Below are positions 52,416 to 60,572 of a stretch of DNA of 64,000 nt, piece by piece. Below the pieces are notes generated by a model. It was not told where the DNA came from. It did not search any database and worked only from the letters and a program-made list of their open reading frames with translations. The translations under genes were made by a program, and so were the position numbers. How positions within the stretch are numbered: the first letter of the stretch is position 1; every line of letters begins with the position of its first letter. Source of the stretch: Jannaschia sp. CCS1 (GTDB lineage Bacteria; Pseudomonadota; Alphaproteobacteria; Rhodobacterales; Rhodobacteraceae); contig NC_007802.1 of NCBI RefSeq assembly GCF_000013565.1, forward strand, positions 2,170,001-2,234,000, written 5' to 3'.

Positions 52416-52664
52416 ATGTCCATCCTCTGGACCATCATCATCGGCTTTATCGCGGGCGTCATCGCAAAGTTCATCACGCCCGGCGACAATGAGCCGTCCG
52501 GCTTCATCATGACGACCATTCTTGGCGTCATCGGCGCGTTTGTCGCCAACTTTATCTTCGGCGCGCTCGGTTGGGGTGACGGCAGCGTTGGCCTCATCGG
52601 GTCCGTGTTCGGCGCGGTGATCGTATTGCTCGCATGGGCCGCGTTTCAACGCCGCAACGCATAA
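52416..52664 (+). CDS. GlsB/YeaQ/YmgE family stress membrane protein
   Basis: The 82-residue protein has three hydrophobic helices in the family order: SILWTIIIGFIAGVIAKFI, GFIMTTILGVIGAFVANFIFGALG and LIGSVFGAVIVLLAWAAFQRR. This is the transglycosylase-associated GlsB/YeaQ/YmgE family, induced by stress in many bacteria, biochemical role unknown. The start ATG 52416 follows GGGAGAG. The EcfG-type promoter is directly upstream and the YidB-like gene follows 29 bp after its stop. Confidence 0.92.
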   Translation: MSILWTIIIGFIAGVIAKFITPGDNEPSGFIMTTILGVIGAFVANFIFGALGWGDGSVGLIGSVFGAVIVLLAWAAFQRRNA

Positions 52665-52693
52665 CCGTCTGAACTTCAAACAGGAGACTTCCC

Positions 52694-53185
52694 ATGGCCC
52701 GTCGTGGACCATCCCTCACAGCCCTTCTTGGCCTGCTGGCCGTCGCAGGTTACCAGAACCGGGATCGCATCAGCGAAATGCTCGGCGATGCCCGACGCAA
52801 CATGCAGGGCCCGACCTCAGAAACGGACAACCGGCCCCAAAGCGGCCCGACATCGTTCCTGTCCGAAATTTCGTCGATGTTCACGGGGGCTGCCGCCGGT
52901 CGGTCGCTGCAATCCGGGTTGGGGGAGCTGTTTGACAGTTTCCGCTCATCCGGTCGCGGGGACGTCGCGGATACCTGGATGGGGCACAGTGACAGCCAAC
53001 CGATTGACGCGCGCGATCTGGAAGACACGATCGGGCAGGAGACGCTGGACCACTTGTCTGACCGCACCGGATTGTCGCGCGAGGAATTGTTGTCGCGGCT
53101 CTCAGACAGCTTGCCGCACACCGTCAATCGCTTCACGCCGGATGGACGCATACCGAACGATGATGAGATCGCGCGCGCGATTTAA
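52694..53185 (+). CDS. YidB-like protein (DUF937)
   Basis: The 163-residue protein has a short hydrophobic N-terminus (SLTALLGLLAVAGYQNRDR), a polar Gly/Ser/Arg middle (about 35-100), and the DUF937/YidB C-terminal signature TWMGHSDSQPIDARDLEDTIG, then LDHLSDRTGLSREELLSRLSDSLPHTVNRFTPDGRIP (about 95-155). The family is linked to stress-induced genes. It is co-transcribed with the GlsB/YmgE gene and ends at a strong terminator. Confidence 0.9.
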   Translation: MARRGPSLTALLGLLAVAGYQNRDRISEMLGDARRNMQGPTSETDNRPQSGPTSFLSEISSMFTGAAAGRSLQSGLGELFDSFRSSGRGDVADTWMGHSDSQPIDARDLEDTIGQETLDHLSDRTGLSREELLSRLSDSLPHTVNRFTPDGRIPNDDEIARAI

Positions 53186-53208
53186 CGCGCCGTTGAAGAC
53201 GTCACAGA

Positions 53209-53235
53209 CGGGCACCCTTTTCGGTGCCCGTTTTT
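53209..53235 (+). terminator. Rho-independent terminator after the YidB-like gene
   Basis: CGGGCACC (53209-53216) pairs with GGTGCCCG (53223-53230), with a 6-nt loop, followed by TTTTT. It closes the GlsB/YmgE-YidB transcript. Confidence 0.92.
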
Positions 53236-53540
53236 GTGTGCGGTACGCCATCTAGGATCCGACGCGACCCGACAGCAGGTCGGTGATATCGTGTGGGTTT
53301 CCTGCAAAACCTTGTCGCAGTTTAGTCCTTGTATCCTCATCTCTGACCGGTCGTTCGTTATCCTTCTCTCAGGTTCAGCGCTCGCCTGCCTGGCGGGTCA
53401 GGACTTTGGTTGCGGTACGTTCGACGGGCTTAGGCGCCGCGTCTGACGCATTGAAAACCTGTCACTCTCACGCGGGCGAAATGTCCTGTTCACCATTGGC
53501 GAGCTGGCTCACTTCGCTTGCACAAAAGCAGGAAAACAGA
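53236..53540 (+). other. Leader region of the PRC-barrel gene
   Basis: About 300 bases between the terminator and the PRC-barrel gene contain no credible gene. A frame open from 53283 continues into the PRC gene, but its first 86 codons are unlike the downstream protein, and a signal peptide begins at 53541. The promoter must lie here; I found no perfect EcfG motif. Confidence 0.5.
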
Positions 53541-54620
53541 ATGAATAACTCTATGAAAGCCTTGCTGGGATCCGCCGCTTTGGGCGCATTCGTGGCCACT
53601 GGTGCCAGCGCACAAACCGCCGACGGCACAGCACTTGCTGTCCCGGCTGAAGGTGGCCAGGTCGTTGTCGAGCAGGAAGACGCCACCGTTGAAGTCACGG
53701 TCGCAGATCCGGTCGTCAACGTCGAACAGGGCGCGCCTGAAATCACCGTGGAGCAGCCCCAGCCACAGATTACCGTCATCGTGCCGGAACCCACCGTCAC
53801 GGTCCAGCAGGTCGCGCCCATTATCACCGTCGAGCAGGCGCAGCCGATCATTACCGTGGTGATCCCTGAGCCCATTGTCACCGTCCGTGTGCCGGATCCG
53901 ATGGTCGATGTAGAAACGTCTGATCCGGAGGTTGCGATCACTCAACCTGCACCCGTTGTGCGCTTCGTGCGTCCAGAGCCGCAGATCACGATTGAGGAAT
54001 CCGAGCCACGCGTGATCATGGAAACGGCCGAGCCTGAGGTGAACATCGCCGAAGCGGCCGATCCGATGATTGAAGTGACCCAGGCCGATGCCGATGTCAC
54101 CATCGAGCAGGGCGAAGCTGGCGACGTTGAAGTGCTTGCGGCGGAGAACGAAGCCGACGTTGAGATCACGCAGGAGGCTGCCGATGCCGACGTCACGGTA
54201 GAGCAGGGTGAAGCTGAAATCGTTTTGGGCGAGTATACCGCGAACGCCGCAGGCGAGTTGGAGACGGACGAGGACCGCGCCGCATATCGTGAAACGGTCA
54301 CAGCCAACCCGATCAGCCGGATGCGCACCAGTGAGTTGATCAACATGAACGTCATCAGCGAAGGTGGTGAAGATGTTGGCGAAATCGACTATGTCGGCGT
54401 TCGGGGCGATACCGTTGTCGTCATCATCGGATTGGGCGGCTTCCTGGGCCTGGGTGAGCAGGAGATTGCCCTTCCAATTGACCGTCTGAACGTCCGGGAC
54501 GGTGTGGTTTATCTGCCGCAGACCTCTGAGGCAGAGCTGGAGCGGATGCCCGAGTACAATGCGAATGAAGTTGTTTTGACGGAAGGCGACAGCCTGATCT
54601 CCGATCTGCTTGACAGCTAA
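53541..54620 (+). CDS. Secreted nonapeptide-repeat protein with C-terminal PRC-barrel domain
   Basis: The 359-residue protein has a signal peptide (NNSMKALLGSAALGAFVATGASA), then at least twelve 9-residue repeats (about residues 55-175) of the form P-x-h-x-h-x-x-x-x: examples are PEITVEQPQ, PQITVIVPE, PTVTVQQVA, PIITVEQAQ and PIVTVRVPD. Repeats become more acidic and less regular to about residue 235 (ADVTIEQGE-like). The C-terminal part (SELINMNVISEGGEDVGEID, GDTVVVIIGLGG, EIALPIDRLNVRDGVVYLP) is a PRC-barrel. The alternating hydrophobic pattern suggests a beta-solenoid or elongated beta structure. The start is ATG 53541 after CAGGAAAACAG. Function unknown; probably periplasmic or surface. 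Confidence 0.8.
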   Translation: MNNSMKALLGSAALGAFVATGASAQTADGTALAVPAEGGQVVVEQEDATVEVTVADPVVNVEQGAPEITVEQPQPQITVIVPEPTVTVQQVAPIITVEQAQPIITVVIPEPIVTVRVPDPMVDVETSDPEVAITQPAPVVRFVRPEPQITIEESEPRVIMETAEPEVNIAEAADPMIEVTQADADVTIEQGEAGDVEVLAAENEADVEITQEAADADVTVEQGEAEIVLGEYTANAAGELETDEDRAAYRETVTANPISRMRTSELINMNVISEGGEDVGEIDYVGVRGDTVVVIIGLGGFLGLGEQEIALPIDRLNVRDGVVYLPQTSEAELERMPEYNANEVVLTEGDSLISDLLDS

Positions 54621-54631
54621 GCCGACACAAT

Positions 54632-54658
54632 CCCCGCCGTCGCACATTGGCGGCGGGG
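54632..54658. terminator. GC-rich hairpin between convergent genes
   Basis: CCCCGCCG (54632-54639) and CGGCGGGG (54651-54658) form an 8-bp stem with an 11-nt loop between the PRC-barrel (+) and DUF421 (-) genes. There is no T-run in either direction, so it may act as an mRNA 3'-end stabiliser or a weak bidirectional terminator. Confidence 0.5.
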
Positions 54659-54673
54659 ACCTCAACGCGGCGG

Positions 54674-55192
54674 CTAAGTTGGTGAAGCCACGCCTTTCAG
54701 CAGCGTTTCATCGACCTGGCTGCCATGAAGCACGGAGACGTCCCCGGTCGCCTCAAGCACAACGGCGCGCACCTGTGTCAGGTCCAGCGCGTTCGCCTCC
54801 CGCAGTTTGGCCATTAGGTCTTCTTCCGTCACCCGGGTCTTGAGCAGGGCGTCATGCAGGATCTGGCCGTCCCGCATCAGGAGCATTGGCTGGTTTTGCA
54901 GCGCCGCGTCGACTGCATCGGACCGCTGGCGCAGGAAAGCGACACAGAACTGAATGCAAAACAGCGCGGCCATGGCGGTCATCGTCTGGACCAACGCTGC
55001 CCAGTCGCTCGTCGTGGCAGCACTGGCCAGAAGCGACCCCATGCCGACGGTCATCACAAAGTCAAAATTGGTCATCTTTGAAAATGACCGAAGTCCGACG
55101 AAACGCACCAAAAGGATGACCCAGCTGATGCCCAAAGCACTCAACACTGCGCCCTTCGCGACGGCATCGAGGATCGAATGATCAAAAAACAT
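54674..55192 (-). CDS. DUF421 family membrane protein (YetF-like)
   Basis: The 172-residue protein has three membrane helices in its first half (ILDAVAKGAVLSALGISWVILLVRFVG, FVMTVGMGSLLASA, LVQTMTAMAALFCIQFCVAFL) and a small cytoplasmic domain with the DUF421 pattern ALQNQPMLLMRDGQILHDALLKTRVTEEDLMAKLREANALDLTQVRAVVLEATGDVSVL. The pattern RFVGLRSFSKMTNFDFVMTVGMGS is diagnostic. The family occurs in spore-forming and stress contexts. It lies 10 bp downstream of the broken membrane gene and probably once shared its transcript. Confidence 0.9.
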   Translation of the reverse strand: MFFDHSILDAVAKGAVLSALGISWVILLVRFVGLRSFSKMTNFDFVMTVGMGSLLASAATTSDWAALVQTMTAMAALFCIQFCVAFLRQRSDAVDAALQNQPMLLMRDGQILHDALLKTRVTEEDLMAKLREANALDLTQVRAVVLEATGDVSVLHGSQVDETLLKGVASPT

Positions 55193-55202
55193 GGGGCGGC
55201 TC

Positions 55203-55853
55203 CTACCGACTTTGATTGCGTGCGACAGCGATCAGCATCCACGAAAATGCGATGATCCACGCAATGGTAACCAGTCCCGGCACAAGCTCATAGGCGCCAT
55301 GATATCCCGTGGCATAAAAAGAAGATCGGCGCGCCCAGGATCCAGAGTGCGGCACAGGTGTAGCTGATCACGCCGTAGCGCCGCGCGACCCGAGCCATGC
55401 CGCGGCCCATGAGCAGGAACAGCGCCGAGAACAGGACGCCAATGACGTAGACCATATAGATGTGGATCACGATGCCCCCATCGTCGTCGTCGCCATAGTC
55501 GTTACGCGCACGGATAATGATGACGCACATGACCATCAGTGACAGGCATCCGATGGCCAGGTCCCACCATGTCCGTCCTGGCGCAAATGCGCCGCACCGA
55601 TCGCGCAGGCCATAACCTCGGCGGCATGGGCGTAAAGGGCGATGTCCGGAATGATCTCCGACCGGTCGGCGGCAAAATCGCTGACGGTACCGGCGCCCCA
55701 GCTATGATTTGACACGACGAGGCTTCCAATGACGTTGCCAAGCACCATCATAATTGCACCGAGCCCTGCGACGACGGCGGACGCGATCAAAAGGTCGCGG
55801 TCAGGACCATTGACGTCGGCAGATGTGGCAGATGTTTCGGTCACAAGGGTCAC
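55203..55853 (-). pseudogene. Multi-pass membrane protein with two compensating frameshifts
   Basis: Three frame segments together encode one 216-residue, about six-helix membrane protein, possibly DUF998-like. The start (ATG 55853; DLLIASAVVAGLGAIMMVLG) reads to GAAH at about 55567. There one T appears missing from a T-run, and the sense continues in another frame (APGRTWWDLAIGCLSLMVMC through IYMVYVIGVLFSALFLLMG). At about 55313 an extra T in CTTCTTTTTATG restores the first frame, giving FYATGYHGAYELVPGLVTIA and ending at TAG 55203. Total length 651 nt is a multiple of three. As written, translation stops early at 55536. It is a pseudogene, a phase-variable gene, or contains two base-call errors. 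Confidence 0.75.
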
Positions 55854-56149
55854 TTTCGCGATCTACGTTGCGTGCCGTTGTCCGATGTGACCGAGTTGCC
55901 TGTCCACGTATGGCGCAAGCCGCCGAGATGCGGGGGTGTTTTCTCTCAATTGGTATTGGTTCAATCCGCAATTGGTCGACCAACTCCAAAAAATGATCCG
56001 ATCTAGTTTGGTGGGAAGGGATCGGCGTCACAGAAAAGTATTGCCGTGCCAACGGATGGAATGGCATGCCCAGCGACCAGCATGAGCTTTAGAAACAGTT
56101 TCTTAGAGCGGAAGTCAGAGGGCTGCGGAGTGCTCTAGCGTGATAACGG

Positions 56150-57757
56150 TCACTCCCACTCAATGGTGCCCGGCGGTTTGGAGGTGATGTCATAGGTCAC
56201 GCGGTTGATACCGGGCACCTCATTAATAATGCGGGTCGCCGTTTCACCCAGAAAATCGTGGCTGAACGGGTAGTAGTCGGCCGTCATCCCATCGACGGAG
56301 GTCACGGCGCGCAGGGCACAGGCGTAATCATAGGTGCGGCCATCGCCCATAACACCGACGGTGCGCACCGGCAGAATCGCGACGAAGGCCTGCCAGATCT
56401 CATCATAAAGGCCGTGGCGGCGGATCTGGTCGATGTAGACCGCGTCGGCCTGGCGCAGGATATCCAGTTTCGCGCGCGTGATCTCACCCGGGCAACGGAT
56501 GGCGAGGCCGGGGCCGGGAAAGGGGTGGCGGGCGATGAAATGGGCGGGCAGGCCCAACTCACGACCCAGGGCGCGGACCTCATCCTTGAACAATTCGCGC
56601 AGGGGTTCCACCAGCGTCAAACCCATCTTCTCGGGCAGGCCACCGACGTTATGGTGCGACTTGATCGTTACGCTGGGACCGCCGGAAAAGCTCACGCTTT
56701 CAATGACATCCGGGTAAAGCGTGCCCTGGGCGAGGAAATCCGCGCCCTCGATCTGGCCCGCATATTTCTGGAACACATCGATGAACAAGCGTCCGATAAT
56801 CTTGCGCTTGGTTTCCGGGTCGGACACGCCGTCCAGCTCGCCCAGAAACAGGTCCTGCTCCTCGGCATGGATCACGTGGAGGTTCATGTGATCGCGGAAC
56901 ATCTCCACGACCTCTGCCCCCTCATTCAGGCGCAACAAGCCGTGATCCACGAAGACGCAGGTCAGCTGATCGCCGATGGCCTCGTGTAGAAGCGCTGCGG
57001 TCACCGACGAATCGACCCCGCCCGACAGCGCGCAGATGACCTTTGCATCGCCCACCTGCGCACGGATCGCCTCCACCGCCTGTTCGCGGTAGGCACCCAT
57101 GGTCCAGTCGCCGGAGAAACCCGCTAGTTTCACAAAATTCTCATACAGCATGGCGCCGCGCGGGGTGTGATGGACCTCGGGATGGAACTGGACGGCGAAG
57201 AAATTCCGCTCAAGATCCGCCGTGATCGCATAGGGCGCGTTGGGGGAGGTGCCGTAGACCTCAAATCCGGGCGCCAGTTTCGCGACGTGGTCGCCGTGGC
57301 TCATCCAGACCTGTTCCTTGCCATCCGCAAACCAGCCCTGCAACAACGCCAATGCGCCCGTGGGTTCCACAAAGGCCCGTCCGAACTCTGCCGTGCCTCC
57401 GCCGCCCGAGATCTTGCCGCCATGCACCTCTCCGCCGAGGTCCTGCATCATGACTTGCTGCCCATAGCAGATCCCCAGGATCGGCACGCCCGCCGCATAG
57501 GCCGCCTGTGGAGGGCGGGGAGAGCCATCCCGTGTGACCGAATCCGGCCCGCCCGAGAAGATGATCGCCTTGGGGGCAAAGTCCCCGATAAAGGCGTCAT
57601 CGACGTTCTGGTAGGGGTGGATTTCGCAATAGACGTTCAATTCGCGCAGGCGGCGGGCAATTAGTTGCGTGACCTGCGACCCGAAGTCGATGATCAACAG
57701 GCGTTCGTGATGGGCGGGGCCAAGTTCATCGGCAGTTGGGACGGCGGCAGTGTTCAT
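56150..57757 (-). CDS. guaA: GMP synthase (glutamine-hydrolysing)
   Basis: GuaA aminates XMP to GMP with glutamine and ATP. The 535-residue protein has a class I glutamine amidotransferase domain with Cys in [15 protein letters not shown] (about 95), His/Glu in QFHPEVHH (about 185), and an ATP-pyrophosphatase domain with [18 protein letters not shown] (about 245). The C-terminal dimerisation domain ends in [12 protein letters not shown], the typical GuaA tail. The start at ATG 57757 is preferred over ATG 57793, since it needs no extra N-terminus. It lies on the minus strand next to an unknown gene. Confidence 0.97.
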   Translation of the reverse strand: MNTAAVPTADELGPAHHERLLIIDFGSQVTQLIARRLRELNVYCEIHPYQNVDDAFIGDFAPKAIIFSGGPDSVTRDGSPRPPQAAYAAGVPILGICYGQQVMMQDLGGEVHGGKISGGGGTAEFGRAFVEPTGALALLQGWFADGKEQVWMSHGDHVAKLAPGFEVYGTSPNAPYAITADLERNFFAVQFHPEVHHTPRGAMLYENFVKLAGFSGDWTMGAYREQAVEAIRAQVGDAKVICALSGGVDSSVTAALLHEAIGDQLTCVFVDHGLLRLNEGAEVVEMFRDHMNLHVIHAEEQDLFLGELDGVSDPETKRKIIGRLFIDVFQKYAGQIEGADFLAQGTLYPDVIESVSFSGGPSVTIKSHHNVGGLPEKMGLTLVEPLRELFKDEVRALGRELGLPAHFIARHPFPGPGLAIRCPGEITRAKLDILRQADAVYIDQIRRHGLYDEIWQAFVAILPVRTVGVMGDGRTYDYACALRAVTSVDGMTADYYPFSHDFLGETATRIINEVPGINRVTYDITSKPPGTIEWE

Positions 57758-57808
57758 GGAAGACGGAGTACGGCCACGGGGCTTTCCGTGCAAGAGCGGC
57801 GTGACGGT

Positions 57809-58225
57809 TCAGGTCACGCCGGCCTTCGCCAACGCCGCGCGCAACTCGTCCATGTCTTCTTGCCGGGCGCGGGCGCTCGGTGGCGACGTGTCGTTGAGGA
57901 TCTGAAGATACACGATGAACGCGTCGGCCCCCATGTAGGTGCTGGGATCGGTGCCGTAGAAGAACTCAACGCCCCTATGGTCGTCGGGTTGGGGATTGTT
58001 CGGATCGGGTATGGAGGCGCCAAGAAATCCTTGTGCACTGACGCTCCCATCGCCTCTCAGAATGTCTGCGACCACACGCGCCACTCCAAGACGTTCGATC
58101 ACGATCGCCACATCCAGCGCGTTCTGATCGTATCCCAAAGCTTTAAGGCGTGGGTTGTAAGGTATCACCGTGGCCTTGGGCGATGGCTTCCAGCTTTGAA
58201 GCATGGCGTGAAACAGGTTTCGCAT
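57809..58225 (-). CDS. Hypothetical protein upstream of guaA
   Basis: The protein has 138 residues if it starts at ATG 58225 (MRNLFHAMLQSWKPSPK), a choice based on loss of coding character upstream. It is mixed helix and strand: YNPRLKALGYDQNALDVAIVIERLGVARVVADIL, then FLGASIPDPNNPQPDDHRGVEFFYGTDPSTYMGADAFIVYLQIL and a charged C-terminal helix. There is no signal peptide, membrane helix or catalytic motif that I recognise. It lies 51 bp upstream of guaA on the same strand, perhaps on the same transcript. Function unknown. Confidence 0.55.
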   Translation of the reverse strand: MRNLFHAMLQSWKPSPKATVIPYNPRLKALGYDQNALDVAIVIERLGVARVVADILRGDGSVSAQGFLGASIPDPNNPQPDDHRGVEFFYGTDPSTYMGADAFIVYLQILNDTSPPSARARQEDMDELRAALAKAGVT

Positions 58226-58396
58226 GGCCCCAGCGTTTCCGACAGTCGCACGCGGAGCAACGGGGGAAACCCTCCGTTTCGCGCGCGAATCCCCGCGATG
58301 TCGCATCCGCGTCGCAGATGTCGCACATCGCCTGTGCCGTGTGCCGCGCGCGGGGTATCAGATTCCATAGATTTTACGCCGATGGAGGACATGCAC

Positions 58397-59956
58397 ATGG
58401 GCGACGCGGAACAGACGCAAACAATGGGACGGCGACGGGCGCGGGGCGGGGGCGGTGCGGCACGACGGGCGTCCCGGTCCGCGGTCAGTTTTGAGACAGC
58501 AAAGTTCATTGAGCGGAAGATCCCGAACCTCGAAATCCTGAACGAAGAAGCCTTGCAGATCATCGAGGCCAATGCCGAAACGGTGCTGGAAGAGATCGGC
58601 GTCATGTTCGTCGAAAACCCCGCCGCGCTGGATCGTTGGCGCGAGGCGGGGGCCGATGTGCGCGGTGAGCGCGTGCATATCCCAAAGGGCCTGACGCATG
58701 ATCTGATCAAAACGGCACCGTCGAAATTCACCCAGATCGCCCGCAACCGGGACCGTGATGTGGAGATCGGCGGCAACAATCTGGTGCTCGCGCCCGTCTA
58801 TGGCCCGCCTTTCGTGCACGATCACGCGGGCGGTCGCCGCTATGCGACCATGGCGGATTTCGAGAAGTTCGTGAAACTTGGCTACATGTCGAAATGGCTG
58901 CACCATTCCGGTGGCACAGTGTGTGAGCCCACGGACGTGCCGGTGAACAAGCGCCACCTCGATATGCTCTATGCGCACATGTCGCTGTCGGACAAACCCT
59001 TCATGGGCTCGGTGACAGAACCCTCCCGCGCGCTCGATTCGATTGAAATGGCGAAGATCCTGTTCGGGGCGGATGTGGTCGAGGCCAATACGGTCATGAC
59101 CTCTCTGATCAACATCAACTCTCCGCTGACCTTTGACGGCGTGATGATGGGCGCGTTGGAGCATTATGCGGCGGCGGGTCAGGCCTCCATCATCTCTCCG
59201 TTCATCGTAGGGGGCGCGATGGCGCCGGTGTCCGTGGCCGGAACGCTCACCCAATGTCTGGCGGAAGGGCTGGCGGGGGTTGCTTACGCGCAGCTTGTGC
59301 GCGCGGGATCGCCGGTGATCATGGGGGCGATGGTGACATCCATCGACATGAACTCGGGCGCGCCAACGTTTGGCACGCCGGAAGCGTCGCAGATCACATA
59401 CGGTATGGGGCAATTGACCCGGCGGCTGGGGCTGCCCTACCGCTCGGCAGGCTCGTTCAACGGATCGAAAATCCCCGACGCGCAGGCGGGATACGAGACG
59501 GCGAATTCGCTCAACATGGGGTTGTTGTCCGGCGTGAACTTCATGCTGCACTCCTGTGGCTGGCTGGAAGGCGGACTGGCCGCCTCGCCCGAGAAGTTCG
59601 TGATCGATGCCGACCAGTTGGGGATCCTTCACAAGCTGGCCGACGGCGTGTCGATCGACGAGAACGCCCAGGCGATGGACGCCCTGCGCGAGGTTGGCCC
59701 CGGCGGACACTTCCTGGGATGCGCCCATACGCAGGCCAATTACCAGACGGCGTTCTGGCGTTCGAACGTGCTGGACTATAAGCCGTACGAGACCTGGGCG
59801 GAGGAGGGCAGCCGCTCCAGCTACGAGCTGGCGGCGGCCAAGGTCGATCAGTTGCTGTCCGACTACCAACAACCCCACCTTGACCCGGTCACGGACGAGG
59901 CCTTGCGCGCCTATATCGCCGAGAAGAAGGCGTCGATGCCGGACGCCTTCATTTGA
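58397..59956 (+). CDS. MttB superfamily (trimethylamine methyltransferase-like) protein, non-pyrrolysine
   Basis: The 519-residue protein is in the trimethylamine methyltransferase family: PNLEILNEEALQIIEANAETVLEEIG, then VYGPPFVHDHAGGRRYATMADFEKFVKLG, SPLTFDGVMMGALEHYAAAGQASIISPFI, and the corrinoid-facing GAPTFGTPEASQITYGMGQLTRRLGLPYRS. True MttB has an in-frame UAG for pyrrolysine; this frame is open throughout, so it is one of the abundant non-Pyl members, some of which demethylate glycine betaine or other quaternary amines. The start is ATG 58397, eight bases after GGAGG; ATG 58391 is too close. No cognate corrinoid protein is adjacent. A sarcosine oxidase elsewhere in the window could use downstream methylamine products. 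Confidence 0.9.
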   Translation: MGDAEQTQTMGRRRARGGGGAARRASRSAVSFETAKFIERKIPNLEILNEEALQIIEANAETVLEEIGVMFVENPAALDRWREAGADVRGERVHIPKGLTHDLIKTAPSKFTQIARNRDRDVEIGGNNLVLAPVYGPPFVHDHAGGRRYATMADFEKFVKLGYMSKWLHHSGGTVCEPTDVPVNKRHLDMLYAHMSLSDKPFMGSVTEPSRALDSIEMAKILFGADVVEANTVMTSLININSPLTFDGVMMGALEHYAAAGQASIISPFIVGGAMAPVSVAGTLTQCLAEGLAGVAYAQLVRAGSPVIMGAMVTSIDMNSGAPTFGTPEASQITYGMGQLTRRLGLPYRSAGSFNGSKIPDAQAGYETANSLNMGLLSGVNFMLHSCGWLEGGLAASPEKFVIDADQLGILHKLADGVSIDENAQAMDALREVGPGGHFLGCAHTQANYQTAFWRSNVLDYKPYETWAEEGSRSSYELAAAKVDQLLSDYQQPHLDPVTDEALRAYIAEKKASMPDAFI

Positions 59957-60067
59957 TCCATGGTTGTCCGCCACTGGTGCGGGATCTGTCGTGTCTGGTG
60001 GTATTGGCGCGCCTTTCGCCATCTGAGCGTGGGTGAGTCGGCCTTTTGACCGGGTTCTAGGGCCGAC

Positions 60068-60076
60068 TTATCCACA
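60068..60076 (+). promoter_or_regulatory. Perfect DnaA box
   Basis: TTATCCACA matches the DnaA-box consensus exactly. It lies in the intergenic region between the MttB gene and the DUF6477 gene. A second perfect copy is 421 bp away on the other side of DUF6477. Confidence 0.5.
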
Positions 60077-60119
60077 TTGCTGCCCAATTCCTTAACGGCA
60101 CCGGTTTTCGTAAAATTGT

Positions 60120-60362
60120 CTAGTTGACACCCCGGGCGGCGGCGAGCAGGGCGCTCATGACCTGAACGTGACGGGTGGGCGAATACCCGATGCCGCCACC
60201 CATCCGCGCGGCGTTCAGCATCTCTTCTTCTGCCAGCAGTTTTCCGACGGGCCGACGCTTGGCACGGCGGTGTGCATCCCCTGTTTCACAGGCCAGAGTG
60301 GCTGCTTTCACCAACAGACCAGGGCGGTGAATGGTGGACAGGTGGGTTGTCAGATCGGTCAT
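60120..60362 (-). CDS. DUF6477 family protein
   Basis: The 80-residue basic protein reads TDLTTHLSTIHRPGLLVKAATLACETGDAHRRAKRRPVGKLLAEEEMLNAARMGGGIGYSP. This matches the small DUF6477 family, which in Rhodobacteraceae typically sits divergently from a DUF6456 helix-turn-helix gene, as here. The start is ATG 60362; a longer frame upstream (to 60488) would run through the DnaA box region. Function unknown. Confidence 0.8.
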   Translation of the reverse strand: MTDLTTHLSTIHRPGLLVKAATLACETGDAHRRAKRRPVGKLLAEEEMLNAARMGGGIGYSPTRHVQVMSALLAAARGVN

Positions 60363-60480
60363 AACTAGCGCTCCAATGGGATCAAAACTCCCCGTCACTG
60401 TGACCCGGCTGACGCCCCTGTTGCGTGACCTGCGATGTTTGCGTTCGGACCCTTCTGGATTGTTTACAGAAAAGAAACAA

Positions 60481-60497
60481 TTTTCCACTTATCCACA
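60481..60497 (+). promoter_or_regulatory. DnaA box pair upstream of DUF6456, with CtrA-like half-sites nearby
   Basis: TTATCCACA (60489-60497) is a perfect DnaA box and TTTTCCACT (60481-60489) overlaps it as a near match. Just downstream TTAACGATTCAGTAA resembles the CtrA site TTAA-N7-TTAA, with one mismatch. The segment is AT-rich and lies between the divergent DUF6477 and DUF6456 genes, 76 bases upstream of the latter. Confidence 0.5.
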
Positions 60498-60572
60498 GTT
60501 TTTAACGATTCAGTAATCAATACGGCGGAAATCTGCACAAGTTGTTTCGCAATCCCAAAGAGCCCTGAGGCC

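Noticed and set aside
53690-54220. Repetitive DNA that could suggest a CRISPR-like or satellite array
   Set aside because: The repeat is in the protein (nine-residue units) with diverged codons, not a conserved DNA repeat with unique spacers.
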